5,606 nucleotides of DNA from Bacillota bacterium (GCA_023459495.1 JAEWTL010000049.1:1-5606), one strand, 5' to 3'. Positions 1-5,394 are shown, numbered from the stretch's first letter. Program-made: numbers and translations. The notes: generated from the sequence alone by a model not told the origin.

Positions 1-99
1 GAGGTATTCTATAAGTACCAGCGGTTACATGCAGCTTTGGGGTATCTGACCCCGAAATCTTTTGAGAAGCTGCGCAAGACCCAGTTATTAGCCATTTAG
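1..99 (+). CDS. IS3-family transposase (OrfB), C-terminal end only
   Basis: The first frame is open from the window edge to a TAG at 97-99 and encodes the last 32 residues of a transposase. The visible segment YKYQRLHAALGYLTPKSFEK is the typical tail of the IS3-family DDE transposase, where a YxxxRxHxALGYLTP motif follows the catalytic glutamate. OrfB is normally made as an OrfAB fusion by -1 frameshifting and catalyses copy-out/paste-in transposition through a circular intermediate. The catalytic DDE residues lie outside the window, so activity cannot be judged. The stop codon lies inside the right inverted repeat, as is common in compact IS3 elements. A second element in the same orientation begins at 5402. 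Family assignment is firm; the exact IS name is not recoverable. Confidence 0.88.
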   Translation, partial: EVFYKYQRLHAALGYLTPKSFEKLRKTQLLAI

Positions 100-121
100 A
101 CTGTCAAGCTGGCACCACTCA
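87..121 (+). repeat. Right terminal inverted repeat of the IS3-family element
   Basis: The reverse complement of this stretch starts TGAGTG and carries GCTTGACA and AATGGCT at the same spacing as the start of the second element at 5402. The two align without gaps and match at 23 of 35 positions. The match stops at position 121, which gives a 5'-TG...CA-3' tip as expected for IS3 elements. Only one flank of this copy is visible, so the target duplication cannot be tested. Confidence 0.8.
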
Positions 122-132
122 TATCATCATGC

Positions 133-175
133 ACCCTCATCCGCCCTGACGGGCACCTTCCCCCAGGGGAAGGCT
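133..175 (+). repeat. Family A palindromic repeat, short copy
   Basis: The copy begins ACCCTCATCC, then has a small hairpin (GCCC 143-146, loop TGAC, GGGC 151-154), then CACCTTCCCC closing directly on GGGGAAGG (156-163 with 166-173). It lacks the central stem seen in the copies at 1289 and 5285. It starts 11 bases after the IS right end. No coding signal is seen here. This resembles dispersed palindromic elements of Clostridia; function unknown. Confidence 0.7.
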
Positions 176-326
176 TTAGGATTGCGGAAATGCACGGCGG
201 CGGCCTTTTGCCATGGTTGGCGCATACTGGATATGGTTTTGGCTTTTTCGGGTTTGGGTCGTGCTGCAGAGGTGCGAAGCTAATTCGCAGTCTGTCGCAG
301 CTTTACAAAGATGTTTCGCTTGTCCA

Positions 327-351
327 CCCCAAAAAGCTGCGCTTTTCGGGG
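327..351. repeat. Strong hairpin, possibly a stray central stem of the repeat family
   Basis: CCCC-a-AAAAGC pairs with GCTTTT-c-GGGG around a TGC loop, with one A/C mismatch. The arrangement recalls the central stem of the family A repeats (CCCCACAAAG with CTTTGTGGGG at 5321-5347). No T-run follows, so it is not a standard terminator. Confidence 0.5.
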
Positions 352-395
352 ACCCCGGTCGCTCAACATGACATAAGAGGGGCTATCAGCACTAT

Positions 396-424
396 GAGCG
401 CAAATGAGCGCTCTTTTTATTTAT
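396..424 (+). terminator. Terminator-like hairpin with T-rich tail before the scaffold gene
   Basis: GAGCGC (396-401) pairs with GCGCTC (408-413) around AAATGA and is followed by TTTTTATTTAT. A 6-bp stem with a T-rich tail fits a modest intrinsic terminator. It ends about 36 bases before the scaffold start codon, so it would close any transcript arriving from the left. No convincing promoter follows it, so the head genes may now be poorly expressed or may read through. Confidence 0.5.
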
Positions 425-459
425 AACGGAAACAGCAAAACGGAAAGGGGCAAACGTTC

Positions 460-1245
460 ATGGATGAATTGACCCAACCACAGGTCGTTCAGGGGGCAAA
501 CCCGGGGCCCCCGCAAAGCCAACCAGCTTTGTGGGGTGGAAGCCAGCCGGGAGATACAGAAAGTGCTGCTTCGGGGAGCACGGTGGACGGCGGAGCCGGA
601 GCGGTGGGAACATCGCAGGGGAGGACGGAGGAGATGCCGTTTTTGACCGTGCGGTACAACAAGCAGGAAAAGCCGCTGTCCCGGGAGGAAGCGGCGGTGT
701 ATGCGCAGAAGGGTATGAATTACGACAAGCTGGCGGGAAAGCTGAAGGCGGCGGAAGAACAGATCAGGGAGTTGGGCGGTGGTACGCATGAATCCCTCAG
801 CCCGATCAAGTTCGGCCCGGGCATCCAAAAGGGGCAGCTTCCCACAGCGGAGGCTGAAGCATCGACGGGCGACCAAAGGCCGACCCTACGGAGCGGCGGG
901 GTGAGGAATGTGCAGACCGTGGTGGATGCACAGTTGGGCGAGTTTGCGGCGGCGCATCCGGACATCGATCCGGCGGCACTGCCTGCACCGGTGATTTCGG
1001 CGTGGAAGCGGGGTGTGCCGTTGTCCGAGGCGTACGGCGAGTACCGGGCGCGGACGGAGCAGCGGCAGGAGCGCGCACGCACAACCAACGCGGCCAACGC
1101 GGCGGCGAGCATGGGCGGTGCGGGCTTTATGGGCGCTTCGACCCCGCAGCAGATCACTGACGATGCGATCAAGTCCATGTCGCCCGCTGAGCTGGACAAG
1201 AATCATGCGCGCATCTGGGCATACCTTACGGGGAAGAAGGGGTAG
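460..1245 (+). CDS. Phage head scaffold-like (capsid assembly) protein
   Basis: This 261-residue protein is probably an internal scaffold that guides coat protein assembly and is later lost from the capsid. Residues 1-57 are low-complexity (Gly, Gln, Ser, Pro). Residues 59-105 contain MPFLTVRYNKQE, then EEAAVYAQKGMNYDK and a charged helix KLAGKLKAAEEQIREL, a pattern common in clostridial phage scaffold-like proteins. Residues 161-192 (FAAAHPDIDPAALP...GVPLSEAY) and an Arg/Gln/Ala-rich helix near 195-217 are also typical, as is the C-terminal MSPAELDKNHARIWAYL. The ATG is supported by AAGGGG at 445-450, nine bases upstream. It lies directly upstream of the coat gene, the usual place for a scaffold, but a 383-base gap filled with repeats now separates them. 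No protease motif is seen. The role is inferred from position and composition; the phage origin is secure. Confidence 0.75.
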   Translation: MDELTQPQVVQGANPGPPQSQPALWGGSQPGDTESAASGSTVDGGAGAVGTSQGRTEEMPFLTVRYNKQEKPLSREEAAVYAQKGMNYDKLAGKLKAAEEQIRELGGGTHESLSPIKFGPGIQKGQLPTAEAEASTGDQRPTLRSGGVRNVQTVVDAQLGEFAAAHPDIDPAALPAPVISAWKRGVPLSEAYGEYRARTEQRQERARTTNAANAAASMGGAGFMGASTPQQITDDAIKSMSPAELDKNHARIWAYLTGKKG

Positions 1246-1288
1246 GCGACGAGACCGAATCCCCGCCCAAAGGCTTTTTGGGGTGAAG

Positions 1289-1379
1289 ACCCTCATCCGT
1301 CGCGGCTGCGCCGCGCCACCTTCACTTCGGGGCTCCCGAAAAGACGCAGGCTTTGCGGGGTGGTCACTCAAGGGAAGGC
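1289..1379 (+). repeat. Family A palindromic repeat, middle copy
   Basis: It begins ACCCTCATCCGT, then a perfect hairpin CGCGGC-TGC-GCCGCG (1301-1315), then CCACCTTC. A central stem follows, CCCGAAAAG (1335-1343) with CTTTGCGGG (1351-1359) and one mismatch. It then shares GGGGTGGTCAC with the copy at 5285 and ends in GGGAAGG, which pairs back to CCTTC. The third hairpin and closing outer arm present at 5370-5394 are missing, so this copy looks truncated. Confidence 0.75.
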
Positions 1380-1442
1380 TTGTGACAAATGCTGGCCGGT
1401 GTGCGGGGAGCTGTGCAAGGAGAGTCTCGGAGCGGAGTGCCG

Positions 1443-1500
1443 AATCCCCCAGTCAGTCCGAAGGACTGACAGCCCCCTTTAGGCAAGGGGGCCTTTGGGT
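1443..1500 (+). repeat. Family B palindromic repeat, copy 1
   Basis: AATCCCCCA is followed by a perfect hairpin GTCAGTCC-GAA-GGACTGAC (1452-1470), then the fixed core in which GCCCCCTT (1472-1479) pairs with AAGGGGGC (1485-1492), then CTTTGGGT. The 26 bases at 1471-1496 are identical to 2989-3014, while the variable hairpin differs completely. Confidence 0.8.
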
Positions 1501-1513
1501 GACGGTAAGGAAA

Positions 1514-1536
1514 GCCTTCTTTGCCTAAAGGAGGGG
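1514..1536 (-). repeat. Inverted, decayed family B core
   Basis: Read on the - strand this gives CTCCTTTAGGCAAAGAAGGC, close to the family B core CCCCCTTTAGGCAAGGGGGC. It lies 13 bases beyond the intact copy at 1443-1500 in opposite orientation, so the pair forms a larger inverted repeat. It has lost perfect pairing and the variable hairpin. Confidence 0.55.
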
Positions 1537-1628
1537 AATATCGCCGACGACGGTGGATGGATTCTGCTGCTGACAAGGCAGTTGGAGTCTTGCATCAATC
1601 AGGCGGAACGATCGAAAGAGAGGTAACA

Positions 1629-2468
1629 ATGGCATACGAAAGTTTCAGGCCGGAAGTGCTGGCCAAGGAGCTCATGACGGACCGCGGCAGGGATTGCGTG
1701 TTCAAGAACCTGACGTACAAGGGGCCGATTCTGGGCGAGATCACAAAGAAGGGCGACGTGCTGCATATCGCGGGCGTGGGCAGGCCTACCGTGCGCGACT
1801 ATACGCCGGGCGAGGACATCACGCTGGAGCAGAAGAGCAGCTACAATCAGGACCTGTACATCTCGCAGGCGAAGTATGTGAACGTCGAAGTGGACCGCGT
1901 GGATAAGGCGCAGGCCCAGGGCGAGGTGTTCGGCGTGGAGGTGCAGCAGGCCAAGAAGGCACTCGCGCAGACGCTCGACGAGTATCTGGCCGGGTTCCAC
2001 ACGCAGGCGGGCGGCGTCATCGAGAACGATGAATGCACATCGGCATCCATACTTTCCACACTGGCCGAAGCGGAACAGCGGCTGCTGGAGGCGGACGTGC
2101 CGTTTGAGGAGGAGAAGTTCCTCGTCATCTCGCCCGCCATCTACACCAAGCTGGTGCTGGGTAAGATCATGTTCCAGCAGACCAATGCGGACGTGCTGGG
2201 CAAAGGCTTCAAGGGCAGCTTCCTTAACTTCAACGTGTATGTGAGTAACTCGATCCAGAAGACGGGCGACGTGAACCACTGCATGGCGTTCTCGCGTCAG
2301 GCCATTGCGCTGGCGGAGCAGATTCCGGCCAGCATGATCGAACGCTACAGCCCGGAGAAGTCGTTCGCGGACGCGTTCAAGGTGCTGCACCTGTACGGCG
2401 CGACGGTCATCCGTCCGGGCGAGCTCATCCGCGTGGACCTGACCGCTACGGACGAGACGACGATATAA
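1629..2468 (+). CDS. Phage major capsid protein (HK97 fold, P22 coat-like)
   Basis: This 279-residue protein is the structural unit of the phage head shell. It starts MAYESFRPEVLAKELMTDRG. A beta-rich segment with KKGD at 40-43 leads into RPTVRDY and GEDITLEQ. Residues 76-96 (LYISQAKYVNVEVDRVDKAQA) match the spine/P-domain signature of P22-like coat proteins, where an LxIxQxKYxNxxVDDVDxAQ pattern is typical. Mid-protein AEAEQRLLEADVPFEEEKFLVISPA and C-terminal GATVIRPGELIRVDL complete the usual layout. The ATG at 1629 has AGAGAGG at 1617-1623, five bases upstream. A TTG 36 codons earlier is rejected because that extension reads through a palindromic repeat. No delta-type N-terminal scaffold is fused, consistent with a separate scaffold gene. 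Length is in the normal range and no break is seen. Confidence 0.88.
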   Translation: MAYESFRPEVLAKELMTDRGRDCVFKNLTYKGPILGEITKKGDVLHIAGVGRPTVRDYTPGEDITLEQKSSYNQDLYISQAKYVNVEVDRVDKAQAQGEVFGVEVQQAKKALAQTLDEYLAGFHTQAGGVIENDECTSASILSTLAEAEQRLLEADVPFEEEKFLVISPAIYTKLVLGKIMFQQTNADVLGKGFKGSFLNFNVYVSNSIQKTGDVNHCMAFSRQAIALAEQIPASMIERYSPEKSFADAFKVLHLYGATVIRPGELIRVDLTATDETTI

Positions 2469-2481
2469 GGAGGGATGACGA

Positions 2482-2847
2482 ATGGCAGATGTGAGCGTAT
2501 TTTCGGTTAACGGCGGCGGCCATGACGTATTGGTGGCCACGAACATTGCGACAGCCAAGGCGACGCAGACCGTACCATGCGGTAAGGACAACCGTTTGGC
2601 GCTGCGCGTAAGCAATGGCGGCGCTTCGGCGGCGGTGGTGCGCGTGGTTCCGGGCGACGGCCCGCGTGCGGCGCTCGGCAAGATGGACGTACCTGTGGCG
2701 GCGGGCGAGGTGGCGTATATCGCGCTGTTTGACACCGCGCGCTACAAGAGCGGCAATGTGGTCAATGTGGCGCTGGTGGACGGCAGCGGCGTGGAGCTGG
2801 ACCCTGAGGCGCTGGGCGGTATCGGCATCGAGGCGATTCAGCTGTAG
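2482..2847 (+). CDS. Small phage head protein, probable capsid decoration protein
   Basis: This 121-residue protein starts 13 bases after the capsid stop, with a strong AAGGAGGG at 2467-2474 seven bases before the ATG, so the two are co-transcribed. It is rich in Val, Ala and Gly, with alternating hydrophobic residues that suggest an all-beta fold (for example NRLALRVSNGGASAAVVRVV and GEVAYIALFDTARYKSGN). No signal peptide, membrane segment or catalytic motif is visible. Small beta-rich proteins directly after the coat gene often bind the outside of the shell and stabilise it. That role is inferred from position and composition; I do not recognise a named family. A head-tail connector normally follows; here the phage genes end. 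Confidence 0.72.
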   Translation: MADVSVFSVNGGGHDVLVATNIATAKATQTVPCGKDNRLALRVSNGGASAAVVRVVPGDGPRAALGKMDVPVAAGEVAYIALFDTARYKSGNVVNVALVDGSGVELDPEALGGIGIEAIQL

Positions 2848-2873
2848 GCAGGGAGCGATCCCTCCCCCCGCAT

Positions 2874-2893
2874 CCCCCCTCGTCTAAGGGGGG
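2874..2893 (+). repeat. GC hairpin after the phage genes, degenerate family B core
   Basis: CCCCCCT (2874-2880) pairs perfectly with AGGGGGG (2887-2893) around CGTCTA, 27 bases after the decoration gene stop. It is preceded by a second C-rich run. No T-run follows, so termination is possible but not shown. The layout is that of the family B core without its variable hairpin. Confidence 0.5.
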
Positions 2894-2964
2894 CATGTGG
2901 TGATTGATATCGGCGGGGGAGCTGCGCGGGAGTGCGCGGCTCTCTTGCTTTTGTGGTGGGAGAA

Positions 2965-3019
2965 AATCCCCCACCCGGCTTCGCCGGGAGCCCCCTTTAG
3001 GCAAGGGGGCCTTTTGGGT
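2965..3019 (+). repeat. Family B palindromic repeat, copy 2
   Basis: AATCCCCCA, then a perfect hairpin CCCGGC-TTC-GCCGGG (2974-2988), then the core in which GCCCCCTT (2990-2997) pairs with AAGGGGGC (3003-3010), then CTTTTGGGT. The frame is that of the copy at 1443, with an unrelated but equally well paired variable stem. Confidence 0.8.
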
Positions 3020-3087
3020 ATGCGATGTGCAGAGAGGTGGATGGAAGAGAGCTCTTCATTATATTGGAAAACGTATAGTGTATTATA

Positions 3088-3115
3088 ATGATACGTAGAA
3101 GAAATATGGTATAAT
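3088..3115 (+). promoter_or_regulatory. Promoter of the DUF6414-like gene (extended -10)
   Basis: TATAAT at 3110-3115 is preceded by TG one base upstream (TGG-TATAAT), a good extended -10. ATGATA at 3088-3093 matches TTGACA at four of six positions with a 16-base spacer. Transcription would start near 3122, giving a leader of about 36 bases with AAGGAGA at 3144-3150. A second TATAAT at 3084-3089 is flanked by the inverted repeat ACGTAT/ATACGT (3071-3076, 3091-3096), which could be a weak alternative promoter or a binding site. Confidence 0.6.
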
Positions 3116-3157
3116 AACGATGTACATTTCTAAACGATTTGTTAAGGAGAAAAGTAA

Positions 3158-4046
3158 GTGAGACAATTCTTATACTATAATCACGACTCTATAAATTCAT
3201 TTCTCGCACAAATTGAACAGGGACTATTATTAAAGAAAGAGGCTGATGAAACAACAGAGAATACGACATCATCAACTGAAAAAATTCAATCAAATGTAAC
3301 TGGGGATTTGAGCGCGAAAATACTTGGGATAGGTGCTTCATTGCAAGGCGACATAAAAGGAACTAATTCAGATACCGAAATAGCAACTCAAATGGTAAGG
3401 AATATTCAAGAAAAGGCATTACATGACTATGCTTTTAACAAAGTATTTGATTACATAGATACTAACAGCTTGATTAATAATGAAAATCCACAGATTGGAG
3501 ATATCGTTTTAGTAAATGAGTTGCCAACTTTTCTTGATTTTAATTACTTTCAGGCGTTGTTCTCTGAAAATGGACCTGTAAAATTTTCAAATGAGCAGTC
3601 TAAAAAGCAGATGGATGATAAATTGGTAGAAATAAGGGGCAAGGTTCCAAAGGGAGCGTCAATGCCAGAATTGATAAAAATTCAAATCAAAAATCTAGAA
3701 AGCAAAATTAGGGGTGCAGAACCAGAACGTAAAGAAATGATAAAAAATAATGGAAGCGATACGGAACACTTTACCTTATGACAGATTTGTTATGACAAAT
3801 AATTTATTAATTCCTTTAAACGACAAGTACTTTAGGGATGACCCAAATATCATTGCGTTTAAGTATGGAGGACTTATGTCTATATTTGGGTATGTAACCA
3901 ATATAATTACTAATAATGAGAATACGGTTTGCCCTAACGTGTTTTCTCCTGTGTACGATGCTGTAAATAAGATAATGTTAACCTTTTTCAATGGCAAAGA
4001 CAAAATATTTATTTTGCATCCAATAGCCTTGTATTATCAGGTATAA
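3158..4046 (+). pseudogene. DUF6414-like protein gene, frameshifted
   Basis: The start is GTG at 3158 with AAGGAGA seven bases upstream. The first frame runs 207 codons to a TGA at 3779-3781; the rest of the protein continues in the next frame from about 3750 to a TAA at 4044-4046. Removing one A from the run at 3742-3747 joins them into 295 residues. The N-terminus (FLYYNHDSINSFLAQIEQGL, residues 4-23) matches the opening I recall for DUF6414 proteins, followed by a Thr/Ser-rich linker (about 31-45), a Gly-rich segment (56-69), HDYAFNKVFDYI (89-100) and GDIVLV (114-119). The second part has LPYDRFVMTNNLLIPL and ends HPIALYYQV, like the PIAIY ending of the family. No transmembrane segment or known enzyme motif is seen. 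It is strongly AT-rich compared with both neighbours, pointing to separate acquisition. The function of the family is unknown to me. Family call likely, not certain. Confidence 0.72.
3742..3752 (+). other. Frameshift site in the DUF6414-like gene (A6 run)
   Basis: Six A residues at 3742-3747 lie where the reading frame must move. With five A residues the reading is Lys-Ile-Met-Glu-Ala-Ile and runs on without interruption. With six it goes out of frame and ends eleven codons later. The new-frame ATG at 3750 has no ribosome binding site, so it is not an obvious independent start. Possible causes are a true mutation, a sequencing error in a homopolymer, or transcript slippage. Confidence 0.65.
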
Positions 4047-4342
4047 TACTCGTTAATTGATATTGAAAGCAATTATTTTGTACGGGTCTTCGAGGTTGGC
4101 GTTATGGACATACCCTATTAGCAGATGAACAGCCGCTGTAATATTTCACGCAGTGGCTGTTATGCTTTGCTCCATTCCATTCGTTAGCCTACCAAATGGC
4201 TATTGACCGACTGAAATGGTCTTTCCTATTCCGGAAAATTCGTCTACGCTGTCCACGATATCGGCTGATCTTCTGCTGGACCTCCACCACGGACGCACCG
4301 ATTGTAGTATGACATATGGCAGGGGAAGGCTTGGAAGGACGA
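4047..4342. other. Short non-coding stretch between convergent genes
   Basis: These 296 bases separate the + strand DUF6414-like gene from the - strand EFR1 gene. Apart from the hairpin at 4128-4161 I see no gene. Reading the - strand downstream of the EFR1 stop gives basic, short fragments in all frames that I cannot assign. Confidence 0.5.
4128..4161. terminator. Possible shared terminator hairpin between convergent genes
   Basis: AACAGCCGCTG (4128-4138) pairs with CAGTGGCTGTT (4151-4161), 11 bp with one G-T pair and a 12-base loop. It sits between two convergent genes, the usual place for a bidirectional terminator. The T-run is poor on both strands (ATGCTTTGC on the + strand, CATCTGC on the - strand), so efficiency is doubtful. 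Confidence 0.4.
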
Positions 4343-5152
4343 CTATTTCTGTCGTGCAATGTCTTCCGCGGTGATGCCGATATGATGATATCGTCCGGAC
4401 GCTTCGGTCTTTGCGCCTTTGATCTGAATCGCTGTGGCGGGGCAGTAGTGGATGCAGGCCAAGCAGTGACGGCAGGGAATGTCCGGGTTCCAGATTGGCC
4501 GACCGCCTACCAGTTGGATGCGCTCGGACAGGCAGACCTTTTCGCAAAGGCCGCAGCCAGTACAGTTGTCAGTTGAATAGAATCGGTTTGCCAGATTAAA
4601 GTAGCGGGTTTTTCGGTTCAGGAAAGCGGAGAACCGGACAATCGAGTAGAGGATCGCAACGGGGGCAGGAAGCTTGGACGCCTGGTCGATGGAGACCTGC
4701 CGGTTTAGGATGGCCTGCACAAACTCGTCCAGAGTTTGCATCAGCGCCTGGTCCTGCCTTTTAATATCCTCCTGCGTTTCCGTCTTAAAAACCGGGATAT
4801 AGTTCTGCGGCATGGAAATCGAACGTGCGGCGGAAAGCATACTGCCCTTTTGGTTTAGCAGCTCGCCCAGCGCAGAAAAAACGCGGGGACGGCATTTGCG
4901 GCTCGACACGGCGAAAACATAGGTGTCTTTGTTATAATCAAGCAACTCGATAAATTGCCTGATCTCATCGGGATAAGTAGTGGCATAAATCGGGAAGACG
5001 ATGCCGATCGCATCGGCGGCTGTTTTGATTTTGCCGCTTTTGAGCGCATGCACGATCGGGATCAGGCTGCAATCCGGCAACCGCTTTTTTAGTTCCTGCG
5101 CAATAAACAGGGAGTTGCCTGTTCCGCTGAAATAATAAATTTCGATCGTCAT
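4343..5152 (-). CDS. EFR1-family protein: flavodoxin fold plus two 4Fe-4S clusters
   Basis: This 269-residue cytoplasmic redox protein is predicted to carry electrons between an FMN and two iron-sulfur clusters; the partners are unknown. Residues 6-14 (YYFSGTGNS) are the FMN phosphate loop of flavodoxins, and IGIVFPIYATTYPDEI (49-64) is the matching second loop region. Cysteines 197, 200, 203, 207 (CTGCGLCEKVC) and 227, 230, 233, 237 (CRHCLACIHYCP) form two ferredoxin-type 4Fe-4S sites. The C-terminal AKTEASGRYHH is also usual in EFR1 proteins. Length is normal and the frame intact. The Pro that often follows the fourth Cys is replaced by Leu208 in the first site. The ATG at 5152 is preferred over an upstream GTG at 5170, because GAAAGGG lies nine bases before the ATG and nothing suitable precedes the GTG. 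It is monocistronic here and convergent with the DUF6414-like gene. Confidence 0.88.
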   Translation of the reverse strand: MTIEIYYFSGTGNSLFIAQELKKRLPDCSLIPIVHALKSGKIKTAADAIGIVFPIYATTYPDEIRQFIELLDYNKDTYVFAVSSRKCRPRVFSALGELLNQKGSMLSAARSISMPQNYIPVFKTETQEDIKRQDQALMQTLDEFVQAILNRQVSIDQASKLPAPVAILYSIVRFSAFLNRKTRYFNLANRFYSTDNCTGCGLCEKVCLSERIQLVGGRPIWNPDIPCRHCLACIHYCPATAIQIKGAKTEASGRYHHIGITAEDIARQK

Positions 5153-5195
5153 GAGGGAGAGCCCTTTCACCGTTTATTTGTAACTTTTCTATAAT

Positions 5196-5222
5196 GTTAT
5201 ATTATTTACAGGCATAAGGCAA
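5196..5222 (-). promoter_or_regulatory. Possible promoter of the EFR1 gene
   Basis: On the - strand TTGCCT (5222-5217) and TATAAC (5201-5196) are 15 bases apart, in an AT-rich stretch 44 bases before the start codon. The spacer is short and both boxes are imperfect; nearby AT-rich hexamers could serve instead. Confidence 0.35.
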
Positions 5223-5284
5223 CTTTTTTACGGGAATCTCGAAAAATAGCGAAGGTTTTGGGGGATTAGACGTAATATGTTGGA

Positions 5285-5394
5285 GCCCCTCTCCGGCGCT
5301 TCGCGCCACCTTCCCAGGGCCCCCACAAAGATGTAGGCTTTGTGGGGTGGTCACCTCAGGGGAAGGTGGCCGCCGCAGGCGGACGGATGAGGGT
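5285..5394 (+). repeat. Family A palindromic repeat, long cloverleaf-like copy
   Basis: Outer arms GCCCCTCTCCG and CGGATGAGGGT pair imperfectly. Inside are hairpin GGCGC-TTC-GCGCC (5295-5307), an 11-bp stem GCCACCTTCCC (5305-5315) with GGGAAGGTGGC (5360-5370) that encloses a 10-bp central hairpin CCCCACAAAG (5321-5330) with CTTTGTGGGG (5338-5347), and hairpin CCGCC-GCA-GGCGG (5370-5382). The copy at 1289 shares the central and right parts in the same orientation. The right outer end lies seven bases from the IS left end. Confidence 0.78.

Larger units (their letters stand above)
100..459. other. Gene-poor stretch between the IS end and the phage head genes
   Basis: These 360 bases hold the IS inverted repeat, the short family A repeat, a hairpin at 327-351 and a terminator-like hairpin at 396-413. 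An open frame at 190-426 would encode a Gly/Phe/Tyr-rich 78-residue peptide, but it has no good ribosome binding site, resembles nothing I recognise and runs through both hairpins, so it is not called. Phages of this type normally have a portal or head gene upstream of the scaffold; none is visible, so the sequence here is probably unrelated to the original phage. Confidence 0.6.
1246..1628. other. Repeat-filled gap between scaffold and capsid genes
   Basis: These 383 bases contain no credible gene. They hold a small hairpin at 1266-1282 (CCCAAA with TTTGGG), a family A repeat at 1289-1379, a family B repeat at 1443-1500, and an inverted partial B core at 1514-1536. Scaffold and coat genes are usually only a few tens of bases apart, so most of this was probably inserted after the phage integrated. 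The last 90 bases (about 1540-1628) look like non-repeat leader and include the capsid ribosome binding site. Confidence 0.65.
2848..3157. other. Repeat-rich junction between phage genes and the AT-rich gene
   Basis: These 310 bases hold a hairpin just after the phage gene (2874-2893), a family B repeat (2965-3019), a small dyad GAAGAG/CTCTTC at 3044-3057, and then the promoter of the next gene. Composition switches from GC-rich to AT-rich at about 3055, which marks a likely junction. No credible gene lies here; short open frames at 2897-3098 overlap the repeat. Confidence 0.6.

Noticed and set aside
190..426. Open frame for a 78-residue Gly/Phe/Tyr-rich peptide
   Set aside because: It has no good ribosome binding site, runs through a 25-base hairpin and the terminator-like hairpin, and resembles no family I know.
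886..1371. Open frames antisense to, and in other frames of, the scaffold gene
   Set aside because: They are Arg/Pro/Cys-rich shadow translations of GC-rich coding DNA, and several run into the family A repeat.
1521..1628. 36-codon N-terminal extension of the capsid protein from a TTG
   Set aside because: The extension begins inside a decayed family B repeat and has no phage-like sequence, while the ATG at 1629 has a well placed AGAGAGG and the expected N-terminus.
1599..2735. 378-codon open frame on the - strand
   Set aside because: It is antisense to the capsid and decoration genes, Arg/Leu/His-rich as expected from the complement of GC-rich coding DNA, and has no family features.
1289..3019. 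CRISPR array
   Set aside because: Repeats are few, irregularly spaced, internally palindromic and of two unrelated families; there is no regular spacer pattern and no cas gene.
4200..4576. Open frames on both strands overlapping the end of the EFR1 gene
   Set aside because: They are in shifted frames or antisense to the clearly real ferredoxin domain and lack ribosome binding sites.
5285..5394. tRNA or tRNA-like gene suggested by the cloverleaf shape
   Set aside because: The loops are three to seven bases, there is no T-arm TTC motif or CCA-type acceptor layout, and stem lengths do not fit a tRNA.
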